From positions 21,341,506 through 21,405,505 of the forward strand of contig CM053262.1 of the NCBI GenBank assembly GCA_028583405.1: DNA of 64,000 nucleotides, given 5' to 3'. This DNA is from Pogonophryne albipinna. Its lineage: Eukaryota; Chordata; Actinopteri; Perciformes; Artedidraconidae. Below the pieces are notes generated by a model. It was not told where the DNA came from and searched no databases. It saw only the letters and a list, made by a program, of their open reading frames with translations. This document shows positions 31,584-64,000 of this stretch, piece after piece (positions within the stretch are counted from its first letter, which is position 1; each line of letters opens with the position of its first letter). A program made the position numbers and the translations under genes.

Positions 31584-31969
31584 GGAAGGGTGGGGGGGTG
31601 AGCTTGAGAGGTTGCTCAGATGAGGAAAGAAGGACTGAATACTAATCAACCCTCGAGTAATTTACCAAACAATGGCATGTTTTTTCCCGCCAAATATGAC
31701 CTTTTATTCCTCTTCCCGTACTTCATGTGTCATTTCAACATGCCGTTATTATCAGCAGCCTCCCTGTAAGCGGTTCCCTTATATCTTCAGGTTGCATATG
31801 TATGTGTTCCAGGTTATTATATGGAGTGTTGTGTTGGCCTTGGTTAGAGGCATCAGTTGCTGCGGACCGATGCGACCGATCTTACTGTTTGACTGTTTCC
31901 CCCCCTCCCTCTTGACTTAGATTCATAGTTGTCCTGTGCCTTTTTTATTCACTTTCCACCCGTTTGGCC

Positions 31970-31975
31970 AATAAA
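31970..31975 (+). terminator. abhd10: abhd10 poly(A) signal
   Basis: Canonical AATAAA 387 bp after the abhd10 stop codon, giving a short 3' UTR. Confidence 0.75.
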
Positions 31976-32916
31976 ACCACTGCACACATGCAGGTCTCAG
32001 TCTGTTACCACAACCAACACATCATAATCAGCTGGCAAACAACTGCTGTTGATATTGAAATGCAATGATATTATATTATAGTAAGGTTTTTTTCATTGAG
32101 ATGTGGATTCCAGAAACCTTTAAGTAATGTACTTTAAAAAGTGTCAAACTCAGACCTCAAAACATGGTGATTAATAAACATATAAAGAATAATGTCTTTT
32201 ATATACGGAGTAAACACTTCACAAAAATACAATTTGGCAAGTTTATTAGCACATAATAAATCCCGGTACTATATAGCGAGTCAAAATCATCACGGGTTGC
32301 TTTCTGCAGCAGAACAGTCTGTTACATGACTCCCTGTACCTGCTGGCCTTTAGCCACGGAGAGCTGAATGGAGCCACTGGACTGTTGATTATTAACATGT
32401 AATTGGCAACTCGCTGCACATGCTCAATGGGGCGCAACCAACCACTTAACTCCCGGGGCCACTTCACTGCAGCGCTGACCTTTAACTCGTGGGTGAGCTG
32501 TGTAGGCACTCATTTTTCTGTGTCAACGTTAAAATCAAACGTCAATTTATGAGAGCATAAAGCACGGCAGTTATAACGCAAGAGAAGCTTCTAGCGATGT
32601 TTGACTAAGGGCTCATTTTGCTTTGAGTTTTACAGAAAGCATGTTTTTGCACCATAGATATAACCAGGAAGTGCTTTGTAAGTAGGGTTTTTGTTGTGTA
32701 GTTAACTAAGATAATACATACTTACATATATTACCCCCAAACACTTATCACGCACAAACAAACTTAAGTAAGTAGAAGGAACTAGCTCTCATTACACAAC
32801 TAAGAGACGGATGCTGTAACAACCTTAGTGCTTGCTGTGGCCAAACAAACAATAAGTCAGGAGGAAGACTAACCGGTTAAAGCAGCTATTCTAACAACAC
32901 TTTGTTAACCCGTTAT
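31976..32916. other. intergenic stretch, no gene recognised
   Basis: AT-rich spacer between abhd10 and tagln3. No domain-bearing frame or clear promoter is seen here. Confidence 0.5.
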
Positions 32917-33595
32917 CAGAGGTGGAAGACGTATCTTGTACTTAAGTTCAAGTAGAATACCAAAGTCTAGGAATGCTCTGTTTCAAGTAAAAGTCCTGTA
33001 TGGCAAATGTTACTTAAGTAAAAGTACAGAAGTATTAGCATCAAAATATAGTTAAAGTACCAAAAGTAAAAGTAGTCATTGTGCAGATTCAGAATAATAT
33101 ATGATATGTTTTATAATGATTGATCATTAAAGTGTTTTCAAAGCTGGTAAAGGTGCAGCTAGTTTGAATGACTTTGTGTACTGCAGGGTAGCTTGTGAAC
33201 TCCAGGTGGAACTATATCGGTGTTGATAATATTTCATATCATTAATCCAAATCTGCAAAGTAGGTATTAAGTCAAGTCAGCTTTATTGTCAATAATTCTA
33301 CATGTGTTATACATATACAGAACATTTGAAATACCGTTTCTCGCAGTCCCACAGTGACATATAAAACAGATACAAAAAGGGCCTAGATAAAAGGGGTATA
33401 AAACTAAGTAATAGTAGTAAAAAGTACTAGGTAATAATATATTTAAAAAAACACAATCAACAGAACTTGAATAAATGTAGTAGAGTAAAAGTACACCATT
33501 AACCTCTGAATTGTTGTAGGGTAGTACAAAGTAGCAACAACTTAAAATACTCAAGTAAATTACTAGTAAACATAGTGACTTTACACGTCTCCCAG
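32917..33595. repeat. family A element, copy 2, interrupted by a nested repeat
   Basis: The left end is CAGAGGTGGAAGACG and the right end TTACACGTCTCCCAG. The core gatcattaaagtgttttcaa...ggtgcagctag matches copies 1 and 3. The body is split at about 33269-33471 by an unrelated insertion, after which the 'gtagagtaaaagtacacc' sequence resumes. Confidence 0.65.
33269..33471. repeat. nested interspersed repeat ('gtcagctttattgtcaat')
   Basis: It begins aagtcaagtcagctttattg and continues through 'gtttctcgcagtcccacagtg', a phrase order characteristic of a common teleost retroelement tail. It sits inside the family A copy, so it inserted later. Confidence 0.5.
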
Positions 33596-33860
33596 TTATG
33601 ATGAAGGATTTTTAAATGGTACAGTGTGTTGATGCTTGATCAATTTGCACTTAATGCTGCCCATGCACAGTGCACTATACAGTAAGTGAGTGGCCGGAAG
33701 CGGTGTCACGTCGCATTGTGTGTTGGGAGTCTCCAGGGACCCCTCCGAGTGACCGCCCCCCCCGGACAGGATCCCGGCTCTGCTGCATGGATGCTCAGGC
33801 TCAGCATCCTCAGTCTGCACAGCTCAGCGGATCTGACACACTGACCGGACACCCTCTCCA
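33596..33860 (+). promoter_or_regulatory. tagln3: tagln3 promoter and noncoding first exon (inferred)
   Basis: A GC-rich segment (about 33690-33860) ends in a good donor, CTCTCCA|GTAAGT, at 33860/33861. No start codon is needed, since the tagln3 ATG lies in the next exon, whose acceptor is at 35223. I infer a 5' noncoding exon; its 5' end is not visible. Confidence 0.55.
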
Positions 33861-35223
33861 GTAAGTGCAGTCTCTATTCAATGAACCAGCTTTCAGTGCA
33901 TGACATTGTGGGTATATTTGTTTAATCAGCTGATTCAGTGTCGCAGTTAGTATGTGAGCTTTACGCAGTTACCTTTAACATGTTTTTATAATGCGCAGCA
34001 ACGTGATGTCGGGATTTCCTTTGAGTTTAATGAATGTAACTCGCGTCCAACAACAGATGCATCGAAGACATTAGTCAAAGTCAAAAGTGAAACCTTTAAA
34101 TGCGGCAAACAGGAGCTGACGTAATTTAATTAAACTGTATTGCAGGCCAAATATAGATCTGCTATACGCATGTATGAATGCGTGTTTTGGAAGAGGGCAA
34201 ACTTTCTGAAAATACATTTAGGATATGTCATTCTCATCGTGTGTCTGCATGGAGGTCATACTTCACCTCACGCAAAACATCACTGCACACAGCGTGCCGG
34301 AAACTGGCTTGATTGTTACCATAGCAATGAGAGGGCATGTCCCTGTCTGGGACAGCAGCCATGGACCACACCCTTCCTCCAGAGATTCGCATGGTGGGCT
34401 GGGGAGACTATAAAACCTGGATAATGTGTTACACTAAGAAGGTTAAATGCTCTGATGCTCTAGATGCTATAGTGCAACTTAATAAACAAAGTGGATATAA
34501 AACTAATATACAGGAGGTATTTAAAAGACGCTAGCCTATAATGATGCTTTTTGATGAGAACAGTTTTGCAGTCTTGCTATTTGCCTATTATATGTACTGC
34601 CAAGCTGTAGAGAGAGAGACTATACAACCTAAAAAAAAAATGCTAGATTTTCATTGTAGTAAAGAAATAACTATTTTCAATAAGAATTGTAGTTATTTTG
34701 CAATTTAATACACAACAAAGTATTCATTTACATACTTCAACTTATATTTTAAAAGAACAGTAGCCTGTAATTAGGTTTTTTATTGTTGAAATACTTTTGC
34801 TATTTCCCCCTTATATGTAGGCCTACCTTTTTTACAAACATTAAGAAGGTTAATGATAATGCCCTAATGCTTTAGATTTTTATTTTAGTAAACAAATACA
34901 TTTTTTAACTAAGAATTCTAGTTATCTCGCAATTTCATTCATAACAGGTATACAAAGTAGTCACTAATACCCCCTATTAGACTCCAAAATGCTTACTATA
35001 GGATCAGTATAATGATGTTTTTGTCAGAATTGTTGCAGTTGAGTTGCTATGAGCTTTAGATGTATTTATGTTAGTAAAGAGACAACATGTCAACTCTCTG
35101 AAAACAAAAGGATTCAAAGCAGACACCAAAAACTCACCAATATACTACAAAAGTTCATTATAGGAACCATATGATGTTTTTTTATATTTCACCTTTCACC
35201 TTTATGTGTACCATTCTCCTCAG
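33861..35223 (+). other. tagln3: tagln3 5' intron (inferred)
   Basis: A 1.36-kb AT-rich segment between the inferred noncoding exon and the coding first exon, with acceptor ctcctcag. No other gene or repeat was recognised. Confidence 0.5.
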
Positions 35224-35246
35224 GGCCACTTTACACTACACACTAG

Positions 35247-36721
<1,475 letters not shown>

Positions 36722-37501
36722 ACCCCTTACTAACCCCTGCTTCCAGACCTTGTTTTTCTACTAATACCACAAACGCTGTAGCCCCGAAACCTCCATTTCT
36801 TCTGTAGCACCTGCCATGTCAACCTCAATCTCCCTGGAATTGCTGCTTTCCCAAACCTAGTGTTTTATCTTGAAAAAAATGATGTCAAATGCTGTAGATC
36901 TTAAAAGTCCCCTCGCTTGTGCCACATGCTCTTCCTCCTCGTTGTCTACTGTCCAAATGATTACCTAACGAGGAACCTTAAAGTCATCAATTTAGTCTCA
37001 TCAATAATTTAGTATTAGAATCTCTATACAAACCATCAGTGTTATACATCTGAAAGCCACTGTTAAGGTATGCTGTATGCTATTTATTTCCATTTGTGTA
37101 TTCATTTATCATTGTTTTAAAATGATCGTTTACTGTGTAATTGTTTAGCCTTAAACCTAATGGAACTCAATGAATGACGACGTCTCTGCTATCTTGTCTT
37201 GAAGACTTGTTGCAGTATCCTCTGTAACCAAATCGACCTCACGTTGTGCCTGGTTATGGGACTACAGAGACTGAGTTCTGGTACTTAGAAATGAGTTCCC
37301 TTCATTCTGAGCCACGCCCATGTTATTTGTTCTTTCGATCACATCTTTAAGTCAATGTGCAGCCCCCAACACGTGTGAAAGACCCCATTTCTGGTGCCAG
37401 GTAAAGACATTGCTTGAATGTGCACTTTTATGTGTTGTCATGTTTATATTTTTAAATATATTTATACCTGGAGGCTTGTGAGAAGGATTATTGAAGAAAG
37501 A

Positions 37502-37507
37502 AATAAA
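37502..37507 (+). terminator. tagln3: tagln3 poly(A) signal
   Basis: AATAAA 780 bp after the stop codon. A second AATAAA-containing site lies at about 37662. Either could be used. Confidence 0.55.
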
Positions 37508-38681
37508 GGATGTGAACATATATGTGTGTCAGTCTGTGAAACACACAAGCTGGGTATGTTGATAACTGGGAAGTCGGGGGTGATTTCTCTTATCTTGGTT
37601 TAATGTTACAGCTCCTCCCTTGTGTCCCTCCCTGCTGTCTCTCTCCACCGTACACAATCTAATAAAGGGGCAGCAGCACGACATGATGATTAGGTTGAGG
37701 ATGCTTCTACCAGATAGTCCAGAAAAGGCATGCACTGTGAGTGACCCTAAGTAAGTTATTAAAGCCCTTGCTGTACCAATAATGCTGCTAGATAGTTGAT
37801 ATGCATGTATGGAGGGTGTAGCAAAGAAAGCCATCAGAACTGCCATGAAGTAACTCTTCAACCCTACACTGTAATGTTCTTTGGTTGTAGTTTTCAATGT
37901 ATTTCTTATTGCTTTCACCATCTTACGAAAACTCTTTGACCTTATGTCTGCTCTATGGTTACCATTAATCTAGATAACATCTAAATGGCACTGTCATTAA
38001 GATAAACCTTTGTCCAAGGCATTAGCGACATTAGGCTCTGAACCACAAAAGGTCATTTTTGTATGCCAGTGATCCAGTTTATGTGGACAATTGTTTCTGA
38101 CTGTTGACATTTGAGAAAGCACATATGAGACGAAGCAAGCATGAATGAACATTTTAGCATCTAGTGACTTATCACAATGCTGCTCATTAAATCTTGGATA
38201 AAAATGTCTGCTAATATAGTGGCGTCCATTCGTAATGTCTTGTTATTGCTCAATTCAAAGCCAGAGATGTCATCCTATGTGCTTAATATCCTGTTTGCTC
38301 ACTGTACAGAATGCTGCCCGTGTAAAAGTATGTGGCCTTCTGCATGTGTGGCCCTGACATACACTGTGTGCTTATTATTAGCCTCAACTACACTAGAGAA
38401 GCATCTGAAAGGGATATGTTACTGACAGACACAATAAGTAAGCCACAAACGCAGCCTGACCAATGAGATGGCACTGGGGACAGAGGTCACTGTTGTCCAA
38501 AGTTCCTGTCCAGCTTTTGTTTTCTTTAGTTGGTGTCTTCGCTGTCTGTTGTTCCGCTGTTTTCCTCCTGAGTGTGAAGATATGTGGACATAGGGCTAAC
38601 TATGAACTGGCTTTAACTTCTGTCCAAAGACTTTGCATAGTTGGATATTAGCTTTTTTTTAAGACCGGTGCATTAGGTACA
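37508..38681. other. intergenic stretch upstream of c1qtnf9
   Basis: No gene is recognised. It should contain the c1qtnf9 promoter, but I see no TATA box or clearly defined 5' exon. Confidence 0.45.
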
Positions 38682-40007
38682 ATGTTGCAGCTGGGATTTA
38701 GAGTCACTCTGTTGCTTCTTCTACTGGCGGCCAGGTGTGTTACACAGGAAGAAACTCAAAATAAAGGCTGTGTTTGTGGGCACCCTGGGATACCTGGGGA
38801 CCCCGGACACAATGGCACACCTGGCAGAGATGGCCGAGATGGACTCAGAGGTGACAAAGGTGATCCAGGTAAGTTTACAAGAGAAGAATCCTGCTTTACA
38901 ACTTCACTATATGCACATTTTAAAATGTATTAAGCTTCATCTTTACAATCTATAACAATAAATATGTATGAATCACCCACTAAAAGGACAAGTTGGCCGT
39001 ATGGGAGCAGCAGGTACTGATGGACACAAGGGAGACAAAGGGGAACTCGGTATGTATTTTCATAAAACTACACTGGAAACTTTGTAAAGTGTCCCGTTTT
39101 GAAATAATTGAAATGTACCCGCTGTATACATTTCACCTACTTTAACACAATTTATTCGTATATAGGTTTCTCTTATCTGGCTTTACTCAACAGTGAACAG
39201 TGAGCATAAAAAGACATTGTGTGCTTGTCATTTACAGGTGCAGTTGGCCCATCAGGGGTCAAAGGAAAAAGGGGAGACAATGGAGAACGGGGGCCTCCTG
39301 GGAAAATGGGGCCTCAAGGAGTCCAAGGGCCCGTTGGCCTGAAAGGAAATAAGGGAGAGCTCGGGCTGCCCGGACCTCAAGGGCCTAAAGGCAATGTTGG
39401 GCCTATTGGACCAGAGGGTCCCAAGGGGGAAATCGGCCTTCGAGGTGACAGGGGCATTCTGGGACCATTGGGCCCCCCCGGCAAGTCAGGGCCTAAGGGG
39501 GACCTCGGTGTCCCAGGTCATAAAGGGAGTATAGGATATAGAGGTGACAGAGGGCTTCGAGGCGAGAAAGGGGAACTGGGTGAGAAGGGCGACACAGTTG
39601 TTATCCCTAAAAGCGCTTTCTCCGTGGGACTCACAGCGGCGAGTAAACTGCCATCAGTTAATGCTCCCATTCGGTTTGACAAGATAATCTACAATGCACA
39701 GAATCACTACGATCTGCAAACAGGAAGATTCACATGCTCCGCAGCGGGGGCCTATTTCTTCACCTACCACATCACCGTCTACTCCAGGAACGTGAAGGTG
39801 GCTCTGGTGAAGAACGGAGCGAAGATCATCCACACCACGGATACCTACCAGAACAGCGAGGACCAGGCAGCAGGGGGCGCCGTGCTGCATCTGGAGGTGG
39901 GGGACAAGGTGTGGCTGCAGGTGGCTGGAGGAGAGCTGTACAATGGGCTCTTTGCTGATGAAGATGATGACACCACCTTCTCTGGGTTCCTGATCTTTGG
40001 GGCTTAA
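38682..40007 (+). CDS. c1qtnf9: C1q and TNF-related protein 9 (CTRP9), secreted collagen-C1q adipokine
   Basis: Secreted trimer-forming hormone of the CTRP family; mammalian CTRP9 is a vascular and metabolic adipokine. Three coding exons: 38682-38868, 38987-39049 and 39238-40007, phase 1 throughout, giving 339 aa (human 333). A signal peptide spans residues 1 to about 22 ([19 protein letters not shown]). Cys30 and Cys32 follow, then 57 uninterrupted Gly-X-Y triplets (about 33-203), starting [20 protein letters not shown] as in CTRP9, with an N-glycosylation sequon at Asn44. The C1q domain occupies about 204-339 ([55 protein letters not shown]). No canonical AATAAA is evident shortly after the stop. 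The neighbour spata13 also adjoins C1QTNF9 in human, supporting orthology. Other CTRP or C1q-like members fit less well. Confidence 0.93.
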
Positions 40008-40750
40008 ATTGCGCACCATTTCCTAATGAATGCTGGTAATTGTATTTAAGTATAGAAAATACCTTTTGTCTTTGATACTTTGAAAACATTATGCTAGTAA
40101 TTTAACCATACTTTTACGTAAGGACATATTGAAATGCAGGACCTTTACACTGTAAGGTTATTGCTATTTTTTTAAATCAGATTATTTTGTCTGTTATACC
40201 AATTCAATACATTTTCCTGTAAATTCTTGAACCTGTAATTCTGCTGAAATGACAGTATCAGCCTGTGAAGTAAAGCAAACAAACTTGAAATACAATGGAG
40301 GTGTCATTGTAGTCTGTAGCAAAAGTTACTACCACAGATATGTGTTTAAATACTGCTGTGTAACAATACAACATTCACTTAGTTGTCATTGCTCTGGTGT
40401 TTGGGGATGGGCATGCACAATAGAAATACCATTAATTGTTCTGGGCATGATTCAATGAGATGGTACGCGGAAGACAGTGAAAAACCAAACTGGATGGTGC
40501 AGTCTTTTTTTATCTTCAAGAGCCGCAGGAAGTGAGGAGCAGCATTCCCCTTTTTTTCCTTCAATGAACAGCGTTCCAATGTGGGCGTGGTTTTGCGGTC
40601 ATGGTGTCATATACTTAATTATGATTGGCTCACAGTCCAACGGTCACTATGTGGTCAACCAGTTAAGACCATCGTAACCCCGCTAAGCCCCTCCCCCTAG
40701 AAACACTGCAACCACTGCAACAAGTGCATTAATGATGCTCAAGCCTCCAA
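40008..40750. other. c1qtnf9 downstream / spata13 upstream region
   Basis: The first part is probably c1qtnf9 3' UTR. A more GC-rich stretch at about 40570-40700 contains an inverted CCAAT box (gattggct, about 40623) and a C-rich cctccccct run. It may be the spata13 promoter. Confidence 0.4.
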
Positions 40751-41092
40751 GAAAGACCTCCTTCAACCGCGATATTATGAGCTTTTCTTGAGCAACTTCG
40801 ATAGAAAAAGTATGACTCAGTATTTATGTAGTCAATTTACATGACTAGCATCAGGTTTTGCCGGTCGGGGAAAGCGAAATTAAACGCGGCAAAAGCTTGC
40901 GCAATTAAGGAGAAGTTTACCAGAGAGTTAGCTTAAGTTGCTAGCTCAATGTGTTCAAGAAGTCACAGCCGTATGTCTCAATATGTTGCGGGGTGAGCAG
41001 TGAGCAGAGGACTGGTCGTGTGTTTTGTACCGACATGTTTTTGCGAGAGGACGAGGCAGAAAGCCTTTGGAGCTCAGAGAAACGACTTCACT

Positions 41093-41125
41093 ATGGCTGA
41101 ACAACAAAAACAGCTGCTCCGTTGA
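41093..41125 (+). CDS. upstream ORF in spata13 5' exon (10 codons)
   Basis: ATG at 41093 in a strong context (A at -3, G at +4) encodes MAEQQKQLLR and stops at 41125. That is 37 nt before the inferred spata13 start at 41163. If the 5' exon model is right, ribosomes would meet this ORF first, so it could limit translation of the main frame. It is visible in sequence only; use is not shown. Confidence 0.4.
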   Translation: MAEQQKQLLR

Positions 41126-41162
41126 TGTGAGGAAAAAGGGTCAGGAGGACAACATCAGCGAC

Positions 41163-55359
<14,197 letters not shown>

Positions 55360-55820
55360 GACTTTGCTCCCTATTTTCTCCTCCCTGTGCATGTTCACAC
55401 ATCACAACGTCCAGAAGACTCAAAGAACACTTTATTTTTTCCTGTATTTTTCTGTGAATGTATCGTCGATTTGTGTTTTTTGTGCCTCTTGTCTTTCTTT
55501 GTGTTTGTTTTTGTTGCATCGTGGCGTTCAGTGCCTACAACTTGGAAGAGGATTGACCAGAGTATGAAAATACTGACTCCATTTTGCCGGTGTTAAAAAA
55601 GCTGCTCACTCAAGTGAATCCCACCCTTTTTGTCCTATTAATTCCAGCTGAAAGATATTGTTTGTTAATTATGACAAAGTGTATATTTTGCCTTTACGTT
55701 GTCATAGTTATTTCACAGAGGCTGGACCCTTTTTTTTTTTTTTTGCTTCGAGTCTGTCAACTCTGAGCACAGCCAGAGGATAAATGAACTGACACAGTCC
55801 ACTACCTTGTTAACACTGTA

Positions 55821-55826
55821 AATAAA
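55821..55826 (+). terminator. spata13: spata13 poly(A) signal
   Basis: AATAAA 462 bp after the spata13 stop codon. Confidence 0.7.
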
Positions 55827-55887
55827 ACTCTTGTACAAACATACCTAACGAGAACGATGTCCCTTTATAATTCTGTTTGCTCCCCAG

Positions 55888-56345
55888 GGTGTCCGCGGGG
55901 TCTTAAAGTATTCAAAGTTGATCTATCAATTTAGCGAAAATTAAGGCTATTAAACGGCATTTTCCAAGGTATTGCATTTTGTAGCTTGTTTTCGATAAGT
56001 ATATAAATTGTCCAAAGAGGTTGTATTCTACAGTCTGCCTGAATGTAATCATTGCGTAGGTGTGTAGTGTGATTCTGTGTAGTTTATTTATGGCATCCCG
56101 TTGGATTTGACGACATCGCGCGCTCACTGCTTGATAGCGCGCGGAGGTCCGTTTACGCCGGTTGTTAAACAACATCGTTATGGGGAAATGCAAGTTTGCG
56201 TCCAAATGGTTGGAAGAGAAGGAGTAAGGACAATCAATATGTATATAGTAAATGTGAGGTAAAGTGTGTCGCCAATGTAACCGGTTAAAACTCAAAGTGG
56301 CGATGAGGTTTTAAAATGTATGGAAGGGTCTTAAAAAGGTTAAAT
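55888..56345. repeat. probable interspersed repeat between spata13 and tmprss7
   Basis: It is bounded by 'gggtgtccgcggggtcttaa' and 'aagggtcttaaaaaggttaa', with 'attaaggctattaaacggca' inside. This is a known-looking fish repeat of the 'GGTCTTAAA' type. Class is uncertain. Confidence 0.45.
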
Positions 56346-56688
56346 TACATTTGACTTCAGGATTCCTGCATCTACCCTGCAAAACACACTAGACGTTGTT
56401 AGTGGTTGTTGCATATGACTTCATGTGAATTGGATAGGTAATGAATGAAACATTAGCCATATGACGGGAGGAGGTACGTTCCTATCGACGAGCTCCCTGC
56501 TTCTCCTCCAGCAGGATCTGGTTTCACACACCTGTCGACTCTGCCTCTAAACACTGTGCTGCTCTTCTCTGTTTCTGTGTCTGCTGCTGTTTTTACAAGG
56601 CCTTTATTGTTCCAAAGAAGAAGAGAATGGATGTAAAGAGCAGGAAGTCAGGCATTAGATGATAGAGGCTTGACGGGATGCCTGTGTC
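56346..56688 (+). promoter_or_regulatory. tmprss7: tmprss7 upstream region and 5' UTR (inferred)
   Basis: No TATA box or defined start site is clear. An earlier ATG at 56678 is in a different frame and does not join the conserved exons in phase, so the start at 56689 is preferred. Confidence 0.4.
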
Positions 56689-63642
<6,954 letters not shown>

Positions 63643-63708
63643 CACGATGAAAGGATTATTCATCCAGTGTCGGCAGGAAACTTAAACATTCTGTCTTTCA
63701 CACCAAAA

Positions 63709-63714
63709 AATAAA
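63709..63714 (+). terminator. tmprss7: tmprss7 poly(A) signal
   Basis: AATAAA 67 bp after the tmprss7 stop codon, giving a very short 3' UTR. Confidence 0.75.
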
Positions 63715-64000
63715 AGCATCACTTAAAGCATGTATGTCGATTGTATTTTTCCAGAGCAACATCTGCTTTGTTGGGGATCTCTCACTTTATTAAGAGCACT
63801 CAAAGGTAAACAAATATGTTAATTCTCTTCAGGTGTCTTTGCTGCATTCCTCCTTCTAGTCTCCATGTTATGTCCCCACAATTTGGTGCCAGCATTTGTA
63901 ATTGTGTGTCTTGCTTGGAGCCCCTGTGGAGCGTCCAAGCAGCCAAGCTCCAGCAGTAATACCTTGGGCACGTTTCCCTCAAGCTCCCCTTTGTCCCTCC
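63715..64000. other. intergenic end of window
   Basis: No gene or repeat is recognised downstream of tmprss7. Confidence 0.5.

Noticed and set aside
31161..31649. 162-codon minus-strand frame over abhd10 exon 5
   Set aside because: Antisense shadow of a GC-rich coding exon whose plus frame is clearly ABHD10.

Overview
The window is chromosomal DNA from a ray-finned fish, most likely a percomorph teleost. Six intron-bearing vertebrate genes can be rebuilt exon by exon with GT-AG junctions and consistent phase. Introns are compact. CA/GT microsatellites are abundant and the interspersed elements look like fish DNA transposons. There is no prokaryotic feature, CRISPR array, tRNA, rRNA or recognisable viral sequence. 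All identifications come from reading the translated exons against remembered family sequences; no database search was run.

Layout. 1-18,590: about 18.5 kb without a supportable gene, holding microsatellites, several miniature inverted-repeat elements and three motifs resembling CTCF sites. 18,590-24,900 (minus): ythdf3, an m6A reader, with five coding exons and an expanded Gln/His tract. 25,800-31,980 (plus): abhd10, a mitochondrial serine hydrolase; its intron 2 carries a decayed hAT element with clear target duplication and its intron 3 carries more repeats. 33,680-37,510 (plus): tagln3, a neuronal calponin-family actin-binding protein. 38,682-40,007 (plus): c1qtnf9, a secreted collagen-C1q adipokine. 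41,000-55,830 (plus): spata13 (ASEF2), an APC-binding SH3-DH-PH exchange factor. 56,689-63,715 (plus): tmprss7 (matriptase-3), a type II transmembrane serine protease, complete to its poly(A) signal.

The six genes do not form a pathway; the grouping reflects chromosome history. From memory, abhd10-tagln3-tmprss7 are neighbours on human 3q13.2 and C1QTNF9-SPATA13 are neighbours on human 13q12. Here the second pair lies inside the first block, between tagln3 and tmprss7. YTHDF3 is on human 8q12, beside a large desert containing MIR124-2 and BHLHE22, and the empty left 18 kb lies on the corresponding (3') side of ythdf3.

I found no convincing previously undescribed biological system. The observations most worth checking are GT-repeat 3' splice sites in spata13 and tmprss7, an upstream ORF before a three-codon first coding exon of spata13, the ythdf3 Gln/His expansion, the composite synteny, and several well-preserved transposon insertion structures.
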